This document shows, piece after piece, positions 36,623-45,802 of a stretch of DNA of 57,490 nucleotides (the stretch's first letter is position 1; each line of letters opens with the position of its first letter). A model generated the notes under the pieces. That model did not search any database. It saw only the letters and a list, made by a program, of their open reading frames with translations, and was not told where the DNA came from. The stretch comes from an uncultured Lachnospiraceae bacterium. Its GTDB lineage: Bacteria > Bacillota > Clostridia > Lachnospirales > Lachnospiraceae. Location: contig CAKRPS010000015.1 of the NCBI GenBank assembly GCA_934385475.1, positions 1 through 57,490 of the forward strand, in the 5' to 3' direction. A program made the translations under genes and the position numbers.

Positions 36623-37963
36623 TTATTCGTTTCTTATCGCCGCTAACGGGCTAAGACGCATTGCTCTGCGCGCCGGGAAAAATCCGGACACCATACCTAC
36701 CAACACTGCAAATACCAGCGACAGGCCCGCGAGCCAGAACGGAATATAAGAAATTCCCTGCATATACTCACTGGCACTTGCCACCACACGGTTGATGATG
36801 GCTGAAATAATATAACTCAGTACCAGCCCGATACCGCCACCGATCAGTCCGATAAAGCCGGCCTCCATCAGAAAAAGGGAACGGATATTGCGCAGATCAC
36901 ATCCCAGTACCTTCATGACACCGATCTCCTTCGTTCTCTCATAGATCGACATCATCATCGTATTGGTGATTCCGATTGCTGCGATCAGCAGGGATACTGC
37001 ACCGATTCCGCCCAGTACCGCCTGGATATACCCCATCGTCTTCTGTTCTGATTCCAGCCATTCCGCATTGCTGTGGGCTTCATATCCCAGATTCGTGAGA
37101 TAATTCTGAATCTCCATTACATGGTCCATATCATCCACATTGACATGCAGTTCATTGTAAAAGATTTCCTTATAGGGCTTGCCTGTTTTGGTTGAAGGCT
37201 GTCCCGGTATCACCTTATTCTTAAAAATCCTTTTTAATTCCGGTATCAGCTGGTCAATATCACAGAACGTATACCATCCATACTGTGAATACTCATCCTC
37301 GTTTAACTCCTCTACACCACAGGCCGGAATCAGGTACTTCTTTGGTGGTGTTACCGGCGTAGCGCCCTCCTCCTGTGTTCCCTGTGACTGATAATAGGCA
37401 TCCATATCAAAAATAGTAAAGATCGGTGCACGCATCAGATCGATATCCGGCATAACACCCGTCGACCAGTAATCCTGTCCATTCTTACTACTGAAATTCA
37501 TCAGAACCTGATTGCCATAAAAAAATGTCAGTTCTTCGTCCTTACCGGGCAGCCTGCCTTCTCCAACCTTTATCCCGAGATTCTCAAAGGCTTTCGCCGG
37601 CATCGCCTGAAGCTGCAGATATCCTTCGTATCCACCATACTTGGCAAGCACATTCATTGTCATAACCGGATAAACCGATTCGACATGCTCCAGTAATTCT
37701 ATCTCCGCTACCAGCTTATCATCCAGACGTTTCTCTTCCTCGTCACTCGATCCGCCGTTCCATGGCTCCTGTACCGTAACCTGTGTCAGGCTTCCATAGG
37801 ATTCATACTGCGCCGTAAGCGACCTGCTCAGACCGAGCCCCAGAGAGATCATCACCACAATCGCGGCAACACCGATCACCACGCCCAGGACCGTCAGGAC
37901 GGTTCTCACCTTTCTTTTCCACAAATTACTGCTGCTCATCCGCAGCAAGTCCCGAAATTTCAT
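36623..37963 (-). CDS. FtsX/MacB-type ABC transporter permease (YtrF-like)
   Basis: About 446 residues: N-terminal helix (VRTVLTVLGVVIGVAAIVVMI), a large extracytoplasmic domain (about 50-320) and three C-terminal helices with the FtsX-fold segment (RTKEIGVMKVLGC...LFLMEAGFIGLIGGGIG), ending in PLAAIRNE. Type VII ABC systems of this kind move signals or substrates at the outer membrane face without a channel. It pairs with the LolD/MacB-type ATPase encoded two genes upstream. Start ATG 37963 with GGAGGAG seven bases before, 4 nt after the previous gene. Confidence 0.88.
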   Translation of the reverse strand: MKFRDLLRMSSSNLWKRKVRTVLTVLGVVIGVAAIVVMISLGLGLSRSLTAQYESYGSLTQVTVQEPWNGGSSDEEEKRLDDKLVAEIELLEHVESVYPVMTMNVLAKYGGYEGYLQLQAMPAKAFENLGIKVGEGRLPGKDEELTFFYGNQVLMNFSSKNGQDYWSTGVMPDIDLMRAPIFTIFDMDAYYQSQGTQEEGATPVTPPKKYLIPACGVEELNEDEYSQYGWYTFCDIDQLIPELKRIFKNKVIPGQPSTKTGKPYKEIFYNELHVNVDDMDHVMEIQNYLTNLGYEAHSNAEWLESEQKTMGYIQAVLGGIGAVSLLIAAIGITNTMMMSIYERTKEIGVMKVLGCDLRNIRSLFLMEAGFIGLIGGGIGLVLSYIISAIINRVVASASEYMQGISYIPFWLAGLSLVFAVLVGMVSGFFPARRAMRLSPLAAIRNE

Positions 37964-37967
37964 TCGG

Positions 37968-39722
37968 CTACTCCTCCAAATTATCGTCCTTGATATCAGC
38001 CAGATCATCTTCCAGCGCTTTCTCTGCCGCCTTTTTCTTCTTTCTCTTAATCACGATAACAGCGGCTGCCGCTCCTGCCAGAACAATCACGATGACAACG
38101 ATCGTTATCACAGTTCCGGTCTTACCCGAGCCTGTATCCTCCGCATTGTCCATCATCGTATCGTCATACATCATATCGTCAAAGACCTCTTCCGTAACAT
38201 AAAGTGTGATCGTCTTTTCCTCGGAGGTCACATTTCCCGCATCATCCTCATAAGATATCTCCACAACAACCGTTCCATCATCCATTGTCGGCGCGATTCC
38301 AGTTAACATAACATCTACATTTCCTGTCGCCCCGGACTGCAGGTTTCCCACAAACGCCGATGCTTCGTCGATCGAATCCGCATGGAATTTTACCTGCACA
38401 TTGTACAGGGTGGTCTTACCGGTATTGTAGACACTCATCATAACATTCGACTGTGATCCCACCGTAATATCCGAAGGTGCCACCTCCGGCACGCTGGTAT
38501 CAAACCGGCTCTCCTGGTGGATCGGGATGGATACACTCGCCTTATCCGTCAGATCGAACATGGACCCGGCATCGTATTTCATGTTGACATCCAGCACATA
38601 CGGTTTCTGTGCAAGATCTGCCTTCGCCGTCATCTCGATCACAATATCAGCCGCTGTATCTGCTGAAATCTGGTTCATGAACACAGAGCTTGCACCGGAA
38701 GTCGGCAGAAAGGCCGAATAGGTATTTGTCTTATCTTCGCCTTCCGTAGCCGCCTGCATATCAAAAAGCACATTCGTCACTGCCATATCCTTGGCTGTAT
38801 TTTTCACATGGATTGTCAGGGTAAAGGTATCCCCTGCAAATACTTCTGCCGGATCGGTCTCAAACCCGGTGACAACAATTCTCGGTTTTGCCTTGCTGTC
38901 CTCCTGTCCGTTACCGCCGATATTACCGCTTCCGGGTCTTCCGGTCGTCTTGACATAAACCGTCAGAACCGCCGGTTCCTCACACCGGATTCCCGATTTC
39001 GTATACCACACGTTGAACTTGAGGGGATAATATCCGGTCATCACATCGTCTCTTGCTGTAAAGTAAAAGGTAAACTCCCTACGGTTGGCAAGTGCCTGAT
39101 CCTTCGTCTGGCATCCCGGAATGTATGGCTCTGTCTGGAGATAATTCGTCATATCCGGCTCAAAGGGCCACTCTGTCACTACCGTCGATGTCGCAGGCTC
39201 TATGATCAGATCATTGAGTTCCTCGGTTCCGAAATTCACCACCGGGAGAACAATAGCTACCTGCTGCCCATAACTGACGGAAGGTGTCTCCCAATTGTCT
39301 CCTACCTGCAGAAACTCACTGGTGGTCTGTGATACATTGGCAACTGCTGCCGCCTCCATGGCAGATTTGGCCTGTGATACATATGCCCACATCTCCGTCA
39401 GTGACATCTCTGTATTGGCAATATAGTATACCGCACTGTCAAAAGCTTTCTGTACGTTCTCCGCCATCTTCTCATCCAGACGATATTTCGTCTTGAGGCT
39501 GTTCATAAAATAGAGCATATCCTCATCCGCATCTGCCCTGTCATCATCGGTAATCACGTTATCTGAAGTTCTGTTGATCGTCTTCGTGGAATTGCTGCTC
39601 ACAGCCTCCTGTGTTGCGTGAACCATAGACATCTCCGTTCCCGGCATCCATGGTACCGTCAGCACTCCCAGCATACATGCCAGCATTCCGACTGCTGCCT
39701 TCTTAACAATCACCTTTCTCAT
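37968..39722 (-). CDS. Secreted membrane-anchored CARDB-like protein
   Basis: About 584 residues. N-terminal signal peptide (KKAAVGMLACMLGVLTV..), an Asp/Ser-rich segment, two or three beta-sandwich repeats of the CARDB/NEW3 kind (VVTGFETDPAEVFAGDTFTL, SDITVGSQSNVMMSVYNTGK) and a C-terminal helix (VITIVVIVIVLAGAAAAVIVI) with a Lys-rich cytoplasmic tail. The frame runs upstream into the ATPase gene, but ATG 39722 starts the signal peptide and overlaps that gene by 20 nt. Placed between ATPase and permease of a MacB-type system, it may be a surface partner of the transporter. Confidence 0.75.
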   Translation of the reverse strand: MRKVIVKKAAVGMLACMLGVLTVPWMPGTEMSMVHATQEAVSSNSTKTINRTSDNVITDDDRADADEDMLYFMNSLKTKYRLDEKMAENVQKAFDSAVYYIANTEMSLTEMWAYVSQAKSAMEAAAVANVSQTTSEFLQVGDNWETPSVSYGQQVAIVLPVVNFGTEELNDLIIEPATSTVVTEWPFEPDMTNYLQTEPYIPGCQTKDQALANRREFTFYFTARDDVMTGYYPLKFNVWYTKSGIRCEEPAVLTVYVKTTGRPGSGNIGGNGQEDSKAKPRIVVTGFETDPAEVFAGDTFTLTIHVKNTAKDMAVTNVLFDMQAATEGEDKTNTYSAFLPTSGASSVFMNQISADTAADIVIEMTAKADLAQKPYVLDVNMKYDAGSMFDLTDKASVSIPIHQESRFDTSVPEVAPSDITVGSQSNVMMSVYNTGKTTLYNVQVKFHADSIDEASAFVGNLQSGATGNVDVMLTGIAPTMDDGTVVVEISYEDDAGNVTSEEKTITLYVTEEVFDDMMYDDTMMDNAEDTGSGKTGTVITIVVIVIVLAGAAAAVIVIKRKKKKAAEKALEDDLADIKDDNLEE

Positions 39723-40545
39723 CTTTTTCTTTCCCTTCTGCATCTTTTTCATCCTCTTTCGCAGCCGCCTGCTCTGCGACAGCCTGCTCCCTGTTCTGCC
39801 CCTCTGTTTCTTCCCTGTGCTCCTGCGTCTTTGGAATATTTTCCTCATCATGTTCGCCGCGGTGATCCTCGATCTCAATGATCTTACCATCCCGGATACG
39901 AAGAATAATATCTGCAAAGCTTGCCAGATAATTATCATGGGTAACCATAACAAGAGTCTGTTTTTTCTCCCTCACGACCCGTTTCATCAGATTCATCACC
40001 TCTACCGAAGTGTTGGAATCCAGATTTCCTGTCGGCTCATCTGCAAAGATGATCTCCGGGTCCACCACCAGAGCCCTTGCAACACCAACTCTCTGCTGCT
40101 GTCCACCGGACATCTGGTTTGGACGGTGCAGCTTATGCTTTGTAAGCCCCACCAGATCCAGCATTTCCTCCGCCTTGGCTGTTCTGATCTTCTTGTCTAC
40201 TCCCTGAAACGTGAGCGGAAGCGCCACATTCTCGATCGCATTCATCGTGCCGAGCAGATTAAACGACTGGAAAATAAAGCCGATATGTTCTCTCCGGAAA
40301 GCGACGAGCTGGTTTTCCGTCTTATTTTCCATATGCTCTCCGGCTATAATGATCTCTCCCTTGGTGGGTTTCTCCAACCCTGCAAGCATATTGAGCAGGG
40401 TTGATTTTCCGGAGCCGGATGTTCCGACGATGGAACAGAAGTCTCCCCGGTTGATCGTGAAGCTCACCCCGTTGAGTGCTCTGACCTTTTCCTCGCCGAC
40501 CCGGTAAATCTTATATAAATTTTTCACCTGAATCACAGGCTCCAT
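39703..40545 (-). CDS. MacB/LolD-type ABC ATPase (YtrE-like) with acidic tail
   Basis: 280 residues. Walker A GTSGSGKST near 42, Q-loop FIFQSFNLL, signature MSGGQQQRV near 145, Walker B IIFADEPTGNLDS, switch HD in VTHDN. After residue ~228 a Glu/Lys/Gln-rich charged tail of about 50 residues (EHDEENIPKTQEHREETEG...) is added that the family does not need. It powers the FtsX-type permease encoded downstream. Start ATG 40545 with GAAGGAG eight bases upstream. Confidence 0.9.
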   Translation of the reverse strand: MEPVIQVKNLYKIYRVGEEKVRALNGVSFTINRGDFCSIVGTSGSGKSTLLNMLAGLEKPTKGEIIIAGEHMENKTENQLVAFRREHIGFIFQSFNLLGTMNAIENVALPLTFQGVDKKIRTAKAEEMLDLVGLTKHKLHRPNQMSGGQQQRVGVARALVVDPEIIFADEPTGNLDSNTSVEVMNLMKRVVREKKQTLVMVTHDNYLASFADIILRIRDGKIIEIEDHRGEHDEENIPKTQEHREETEGQNREQAVAEQAAAKEDEKDAEGKEKDEKGDC

Positions 40546-40575
40546 AGTTACGCTCCTTCTTTTTCTTTGCTCTCC

Positions 40576-42729
40576 TTACTCCTGTCCCAGTGCGGTAGCC
40601 TGCACAACAAATCCAGGTACCTTTCCGCTGAAAAACTGATAAGAGAAGTAATAGCCGCCCCTCTGGTAAGGATAAGTTGTGTCCGCTTTAAATACAATAT
40701 TAATGTCATAATTGTCGTCAAAAGCCTCATATCCGTTCCATGCTGTATTCATGGAATACGCAGGATAGCTATTCTTTAAGATTTCCGCGATCTCCTGCTC
40801 ATCCCGGAATTCCGCCTGCACTGACACATCCTCATAATATACATCATCTATTACTTCCGCAGCCTCAGCCTCTTCTCCATCGGCAGACTCCTGTACTTCA
40901 TAGACTTCATTGTGATAATTCGTAATAGTGATCGACTCAATATCCTTTGCGTTAAGCTGAACCGGATAGTATGCTCCTTCCTGTTTCAGATAGGCCAAAA
41001 CATTGGTAAAGGTATCATAAACCGGCAATGTCACCGTAAAATAACTTGCATTAAATGTAAACACAAGCGATCCACACGGATAATGCTCCCGCAGCATCGT
41101 ATAATCTGCCTTTAACATATCCTCATTCCAGAGTTCTCTGATCTTCTGTACATCTCCAGCTGGTACGGCCACCTGTGTGACTCCATTGGAATACGTAATC
41201 ATCGAGACCTTATCATAGATCTTATCCTGTGTCATCGTCTCATAATTGCCCTCCTTGAAGGCTTTCGACCCGACAATCTGATTCAGATAGCTTTCATTCA
41301 CCGGATTTTCAAAGTCAACGTTAAAGCATCTGCCAATCTCACGCCCCGATTTCATACGGTACAGAACATTGACATAGTGCCCTTCTTTCATGTTATCCCA
41401 GTCTTCTTCCTGAATAGACCTCTCGGCAAGGGCAAGCACCGGCTCCACATCCGTTATCTTCATATTTTCTTTCTGATATTCACCCACGCCTACATATTCC
41501 ATTCCGTAGTCGGTTTCTTCATAAAAATCATTGTATTCACAGTCAATCTGAAGTGCAATACTTTCTACCTGATCGGCACGCGGTACATACTTATCATACC
41601 CCAAAAGATCCTGATCAAATATGAAAAATACTGCCAATATCCCGATAAACGCAACACTGGTTGATACCAGATGTTTTATCGCGCTCCGAAGTTCAAAAGC
41701 AAACAAAATCTCCAGAATCCCACAGCAAAGTAGTCCACTCACCACCATACTGACCGCCATCAGGGATCTGCTGCTGTAGGATGCCTGATAGACGAACATT
41801 CCTACCATCGATGCCACAGGAACCACCACTGCAACCTTTATAACAGGCTGTACCTTGCGGAATGCAATCGCCTTGCCTGCCATTTCCGATGCTCTTTTGC
41901 TGTACAGATAATACGATGCCACCAACAAAACAATCGCCAGTACAAACCACTTACCACAGTAGGGCAATGCCATTTTGGTAATCTTTGTCAATTCTCCGGA
42001 AGCATACTTGAACTGATACAGGTTGTTCACATAATCAAAAACAGCGGAGATTTTCGGCTCCTGAACAACATAAAAAGAACTTGCTGTCCGGAAGAAGCTG
42101 CTCTTAAAGTTCTCAAGAATCATATAAATTCCCGGTTCATACACGTTGATAAAAAGATAGACCAAAATCGTTACAAACCAGTTCCCCGTCAGCATTACCG
42201 AAAGGATCATCACATGATACAACACCATAAAAAACAGAAAATTAAGCAAAAAGGCCAGTGCCGTTGCCACAATCACCATACCATTAACCGCTCCCATGGC
42301 TGCCGCCATAGCCACTCCAAGTACAAGCGGCAACAGTGCTGTGATCAGATAGATCCCGACGCCTCCCGCATAAACGATCCAGAACCTGCTTTTTCGGGAA
42401 ACCGGAACGCTGTGATACAGATCTACTTTCCGACGGTCATACAGATATGAAAATCCCTGCATTCCTATCATTGTTGCCATAAAGGCAACAACTGCCCACT
42501 GGAACATATTGAAAGAAAGAGCATCCCTTGTCGCCTCATACAACGCCTGTTTGTAGGCACTCTGTGTCAGATAAGCTCCATCTTCGTTCCATCTGTTGAT
42601 ACGACTTATGTAAACTGTCAAGGTTCCCAGATAGGTGATCATCTGTATCAAAAACGCTGAGATCCAGACCCATATCCTTCTTTTCTGATTTTGTTTTATA
42701 CTAACCCAGAATGAGCTTTTTGACGTCAT
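40576..42729 (-). CDS. Large ABC transporter permease with extracytoplasmic C-terminal domain (DUF6449-like)
   Basis: 717 residues. Two groups of helices (about 20-290 and 300-420) of the ABC-2 kind, then an ~290-residue soluble region (YVPRADQVESIALQ...) probably outside the cell. It overlaps the upstream ATPase gene by 29 nt (start ATG 42729 with GGAGGT nine bases before). In Bacillus the corresponding ytr operon has two smaller permeases, YtrC and YtrD, so this looks like a merged or different solution. Substrate unknown. Confidence 0.75.
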   Translation of the reverse strand: MTSKSSFWVSIKQNQKRRIWVWISAFLIQMITYLGTLTVYISRINRWNEDGAYLTQSAYKQALYEATRDALSFNMFQWAVVAFMATMIGMQGFSYLYDRRKVDLYHSVPVSRKSRFWIVYAGGVGIYLITALLPLVLGVAMAAAMGAVNGMVIVATALAFLLNFLFFMVLYHVMILSVMLTGNWFVTILVYLFINVYEPGIYMILENFKSSFFRTASSFYVVQEPKISAVFDYVNNLYQFKYASGELTKITKMALPYCGKWFVLAIVLLVASYYLYSKRASEMAGKAIAFRKVQPVIKVAVVVPVASMVGMFVYQASYSSRSLMAVSMVVSGLLCCGILEILFAFELRSAIKHLVSTSVAFIGILAVFFIFDQDLLGYDKYVPRADQVESIALQIDCEYNDFYEETDYGMEYVGVGEYQKENMKITDVEPVLALAERSIQEEDWDNMKEGHYVNVLYRMKSGREIGRCFNVDFENPVNESYLNQIVGSKAFKEGNYETMTQDKIYDKVSMITYSNGVTQVAVPAGDVQKIRELWNEDMLKADYTMLREHYPCGSLVFTFNASYFTVTLPVYDTFTNVLAYLKQEGAYYPVQLNAKDIESITITNYHNEVYEVQESADGEEAEAAEVIDDVYYEDVSVQAEFRDEQEIAEILKNSYPAYSMNTAWNGYEAFDDNYDINIVFKADTTYPYQRGGYYFSYQFFSGKVPGFVVQATALGQE

Positions 42730-43606
42730 AGCCTACTACCTCCGTTTCGCTGATAAAGATTTCCTCCAAAGACAGAGGAAGCACCTCATAGAAAATGGTA
42801 TTCACTGAGGCAAACCGTGCGATAGCCTCTTCTCTCGTACTTCTCACAGTAAGTGTCCGAAGTGACCCTCTCTGTTCACGCTTCACGATCTCTAACCCGT
42901 TCAGCGCCTTCTGTTCATCCTCTTTTGTCTCAAATACACACTGTACCTTCTGGATATTGCATTTCATATCCTCCAGATCCTTTGACAGAAGCACGCCGCC
43001 CTTGTGGAGCAGACCCACATGATCACAGATATCCTCCAGCTCCCTGAGGTTGTGGGACGCAATGATCGGCGTAAGACCGTGTTCCTCCATCTCCTTTGCA
43101 AAGATCGTCTTCACTCCTTGACGCATCACCGGATCCAGACCATCAAAGGTTTCATCACACAGCAGATACTTCGTATGACAACAGATTCCCGTCAGAAGAG
43201 CCAGCTGCTTTTTCATTCCCTTGGAAAAGGTATTGATCTTTCTGTTACAGTCCAGTCCAAAGCTTTTCAGATATTCATAAAATTCCTGCTTATTAAAATT
43301 CTCATACACATTACTGTAGTAATGTTCCATATCTTTGGCATTTGCATTCGCAAAAAAGTACGGCTCATCCGCAATAAAAAACAGCTGTTTCTTCGCCTCC
43401 ACATTTTCATAGACCGGCATATCATCCACTGTGACAGTTCCTTCATCCGGCTTCAGCACGCCCGAAACCATGCGGAGTACCGTGCTCTTCCCTGCTCCGT
43501 TCGTTCCGATCAGGCCGAACACATTATTTTCTTTTATGGAAACACTGACCGAGTCCACTGCCTTGATCGAATCAAAGTTCTTGGTCAGATTATACATTTC
43601 TATCAT
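42701..43606 (-). CDS. ABC transporter ATP-binding protein, YtrB-like
   Basis: About 301 residues: Walker A GTNGAGKST near 37, signature FSKGMKKQ near 135, Walker B YLLCDETFDGLDP (aspartate followed by glutamate, with Thr where Pro is usual), switch histidine in IASHNL, and a ~90-residue C-terminal regulatory extension. Start ATG 43606 with AAAGGAT upstream. Second gene of the GntR-ABC operon; drives the large permease that follows. Confidence 0.88.
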   Translation of the reverse strand: MIEMYNLTKNFDSIKAVDSVSVSIKENNVFGLIGTNGAGKSTVLRMVSGVLKPDEGTVTVDDMPVYENVEAKKQLFFIADEPYFFANANAKDMEHYYSNVYENFNKQEFYEYLKSFGLDCNRKINTFSKGMKKQLALLTGICCHTKYLLCDETFDGLDPVMRQGVKTIFAKEMEEHGLTPIIASHNLRELEDICDHVGLLHKGGVLLSKDLEDMKCNIQKVQCVFETKEDEQKALNGLEIVKREQRGSLRTLTVRSTREEAIARFASVNTIFYEVLPLSLEEIFISETEVVGYDVKKLILG

Positions 43607-43652
43607 AGCTTTATCCTTTCTACCGCCTTTGGCAGCCACATTTTCTCAATTC

Positions 43653-44027
43653 TTACGCATAATGCATTTCACTCAGTCCGGTTCTGATCCCCTGCATCAG
43701 TTCATCCTTCGTCATTCCGATCTCCAGAATCTCTCTTGCGAGAGCCAGAATCTGCTGAAGATATTCCTGTTTTCTCTCCTCCACCAAGTCTCCGTCCGCA
43801 CAGACAAAATTTCCCCGTCCTTTTACCGTATAAATAAATCCCTGACGCTCCAGCTCCGCATATGCCTTCTGAATAGTATTCGGATTAATGGAAAGCTCCA
43901 TCGCCAGATTCCTGACTGACGGCATCTGCTCCCCTTCGTGCATGGCACCCTTGAGGATCAACAGTTTAAAACGTTCTACGATCTGTTCATAAATCGGTCT
44001 GGTATCCTTATAATCTATAACTATCAT
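43653..44027 (-). CDS. GntR-family regulator, YtrA subfamily
   Basis: 124 residues: GntR winged helix (RPIYEQIVERFKLLILKGAM...LPSV-like MPSVRNLAMELSINPNTIQKAYAELERQGFIYTVKGRGNFV) plus a short C-terminal helical tail, the YtrA layout. YtrA-type regulators repress an adjacent ABC operon and respond to cell-wall-active antibiotics. Start ATG 44027 with AAAGGAG six bases upstream. The promoter just upstream carries a 21-bp dyad over the expected transcription start, fitting autorepression of the whole operon. Confidence 0.88.
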   Translation of the reverse strand: MIVIDYKDTRPIYEQIVERFKLLILKGAMHEGEQMPSVRNLAMELSINPNTIQKAYAELERQGFIYTVKGRGNFVCADGDLVEERKQEYLQQILALAREILEIGMTKDELMQGIRTGLSEMHYA

Positions 44028-44055
44028 ATAATCTCCTTTCCCGAAATTTTCCAAC

Positions 44056-44109
44056 TGTACTATTAGTGATGGTACACTTAATATACACCTGCCCCATTTT
44101 CTCTGTCAA
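44056..44109 (-). promoter_or_regulatory. Promoter and operator of the GntR-ABC (Ytr-like) operon
   Basis: Minus strand TTGACA (44109-44104), 18-nt spacer, TATATT (44085-44080). Just downstream of the -10 lies the dyad TGTAC-N11-GTACA (44056-44076), whose interior is also partly symmetric. A GntR protein there would block initiation. Confidence 0.7.
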
Positions 44110-44131
44110 CCATACTTTTTGCGGTCGCCAT

Positions 44132-44199
44132 AAAAAAGTTTGCTCCGGCGAGCAAACTTTTTTCCCACCACTTATGAGCAATTTCCTATTACGTAACAA
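44132..44199 (-). repeat. Copy 2 of the GTTTGCTC hairpin element, after gpmI
   Basis: Perfect hairpin with 14-bp arms: AAAAAAGTTTGCTC (44132-44145), loop CGGC, GAGCAAACTTTTTT (44150-44163), followed by CCCACCACTTATGAGCAATT and TCCTATTACGTAA. It matches copy 1 after eno. With T-tracts on both sides it could terminate transcription in both directions. Confidence 0.75.
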
Positions 44200-44229
44200 A
44201 AAACAGTCCCGGGATTTCTCTCAGGACTG
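44196..44229 (-). terminator. Intrinsic terminator after gpmI
   Basis: Minus-strand stem CAGTCC (44229-44224) with GGACTG (44209-44204), further supported by partial inner pairing, followed by TTTTTTG. About 29 nt after the gpmI stop. Confidence 0.7.
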
Positions 44230-44257
44230 CTCTACTCTGCATTACATTATAGTATAA

Positions 44258-45802
44258 CTATTTCTTGATCAAAAGTGACTTTCCGGTCATCTCAGCAGGC
44301 TGCTGCTTGCCCATCAGCTCGATCAGTGTCGGCACGATATCTGCCAGACAGCCGCCTTCTCTGAGCTTGTAAGAAGGATCTGCATTAACGAGAATAAACG
44401 GAACCGGATTGGTTGTGTGGGCTGTAAACGGTGCGCCTGTCTCATAATCGATAAGCTGCTCTGCGTTACCGTGGTCAGCACAGATAAACAGGATACCATC
44501 CATGTCTTTCACTGCTTCCACTGCCTTGCCTACGCACTCATCCACTACCTCGATTGCCTTGATCGCTGCAGACTGTACACCGGTATGACCTACCATATCC
44601 GGGTTCGCAAAGTTGATGATGATCACATCATACTCTCCGGAACGGATAGCACCCAAAAGCTTATCACATACCTCATAAGCACTCATCTGCGGCTTCAGAT
44701 CATAGGTTGCCACATCCTTAGGGGAATTTACAAGAATTCTGTCCTCTCCCTCATTCGGCTGCTCTACACCACCGTTAAAGAAGAAGGTTACATGTGCATA
44801 TTTCTCTGTCTCGGCAATTCTCGCCTGCTTCATATGATTTGCTGCAAGCCATTCTCCGAAGGTGTTTGTCACAGCGATCTTCGGGAATGCAACCTCCTTA
44901 TTCGGGATGGTCGGATCATAATCAGAGAAGCATACATAGACAACATCCAGTTTCTTCTCTCTTGCAAATCCCTTGAAATCGTCATCACAGAAGCTTCTGG
45001 TGATCTCTCTTGCACGGTCAGGACGGAAGTTAAAGAAGATGATGGAATCTCCATCCTGTATCGTGGCGACCGGTGCGCCGTTTTTCTTAACGACCGTAGG
45101 CTTTACAAACTCATCCGTCTCTCCTCTGTCATAGGAAGCCTGGATTCCTTCTGTAGCACTTGCTGCTTCAAGACCTTCTCCCCTGGTAAGAGCCACATAT
45201 GCCTTCTCTACTCTGTCGTAGTTGTTATCTCTGTCCATTGCATAGTAACGTCCGGTTACGGTAGCCACCTCGCCGACACCGATCTTCTTCATCTCGGCTT
45301 CCAGTGCCTCTACATATCCCTTACCGCTTGCCGGAGGAGTATCACGTCCATCCAGGAACGCATGTACATATACCTTGGAAAGTCCGTTTCTCTTTGCAAG
45401 CTCCAGAAGTCCGTAAAGGTGTGTAATGTGGCTGTGCACGCCGCCGTCGGACACAAGTCCGTAAAGGTGCAGTGCAGAATCATTTTTCTTGCAGTTATTG
45501 ACAGCATCCATGAATGCCGCATTGTCAAAGAATGTTCCATCCTGAATTTCTTTGGTAATTCTGGTGAGCTCCTGATATACGATACGTCCGGCTCCCATGT
45601 TCAGATGTCCTACCTCAGAGTTACCCATCTGTCCTTCGGGAAGTCCTACTGCCATTCCACTTGCATTTCCTTTTACATAAGGATACTCAGCCATCAGCTT
45701 GTCCATAACCGGAGTGTTTGCCTGTGCGACTGCATTACCCTCTGTCTTTTCATTCAGACCGTAGCCGTCCAAAATCATCAATACTACTGGTTTCTTTGCC
45801 AT
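44258..45802 (-). CDS. gpmI: 2,3-bisphosphoglycerate-independent phosphoglycerate mutase
   Basis: About 514 residues, the normal iPGM length. Alkaline-phosphatase-fold metal sites: LMILDGYG, the catalytic-serine motif MGNSEVGHLNMGAG near 60, SDGGVHSH near 120, GRDTPP, FNFRPDRAREI, NFANPDMVGHTG and ADHGNAE. It interconverts 3- and 2-phosphoglycerate using Mn. Start ATG 45802 with AAGGAGAG eight bases upstream; the first 53 nt overlap the 3' end of the thiamine pyrophosphokinase gene. It is followed by a terminator and the hairpin element also found after eno, the next glycolytic step. Confidence 0.96.
   Translation of the reverse strand: MAKKPVVLMILDGYGLNEKTEGNAVAQANTPVMDKLMAEYPYVKGNASGMAVGLPEGQMGNSEVGHLNMGAGRIVYQELTRITKEIQDGTFFDNAAFMDAVNNCKKNDSALHLYGLVSDGGVHSHITHLYGLLELAKRNGLSKVYVHAFLDGRDTPPASGKGYVEALEAEMKKIGVGEVATVTGRYYAMDRDNNYDRVEKAYVALTRGEGLEAASATEGIQASYDRGETDEFVKPTVVKKNGAPVATIQDGDSIIFFNFRPDRAREITRSFCDDDFKGFAREKKLDVVYVCFSDYDPTIPNKEVAFPKIAVTNTFGEWLAANHMKQARIAETEKYAHVTFFFNGGVEQPNEGEDRILVNSPKDVATYDLKPQMSAYEVCDKLLGAIRSGEYDVIIINFANPDMVGHTGVQSAAIKAIEVVDECVGKAVEAVKDMDGILFICADHGNAEQLIDYETGAPFTAHTTNPVPFILVNADPSYKLREGGCLADIVPTLIELMGKQQPAEMTGKSLLIKK

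Noticed and set aside
44008..44199. 63-codon minus-strand frame covering the hairpin element before the GntR gene
   Set aside because: It reads across the hairpin, promoter and operator and has no conserved features; the repeat and promoter explain the sequence.
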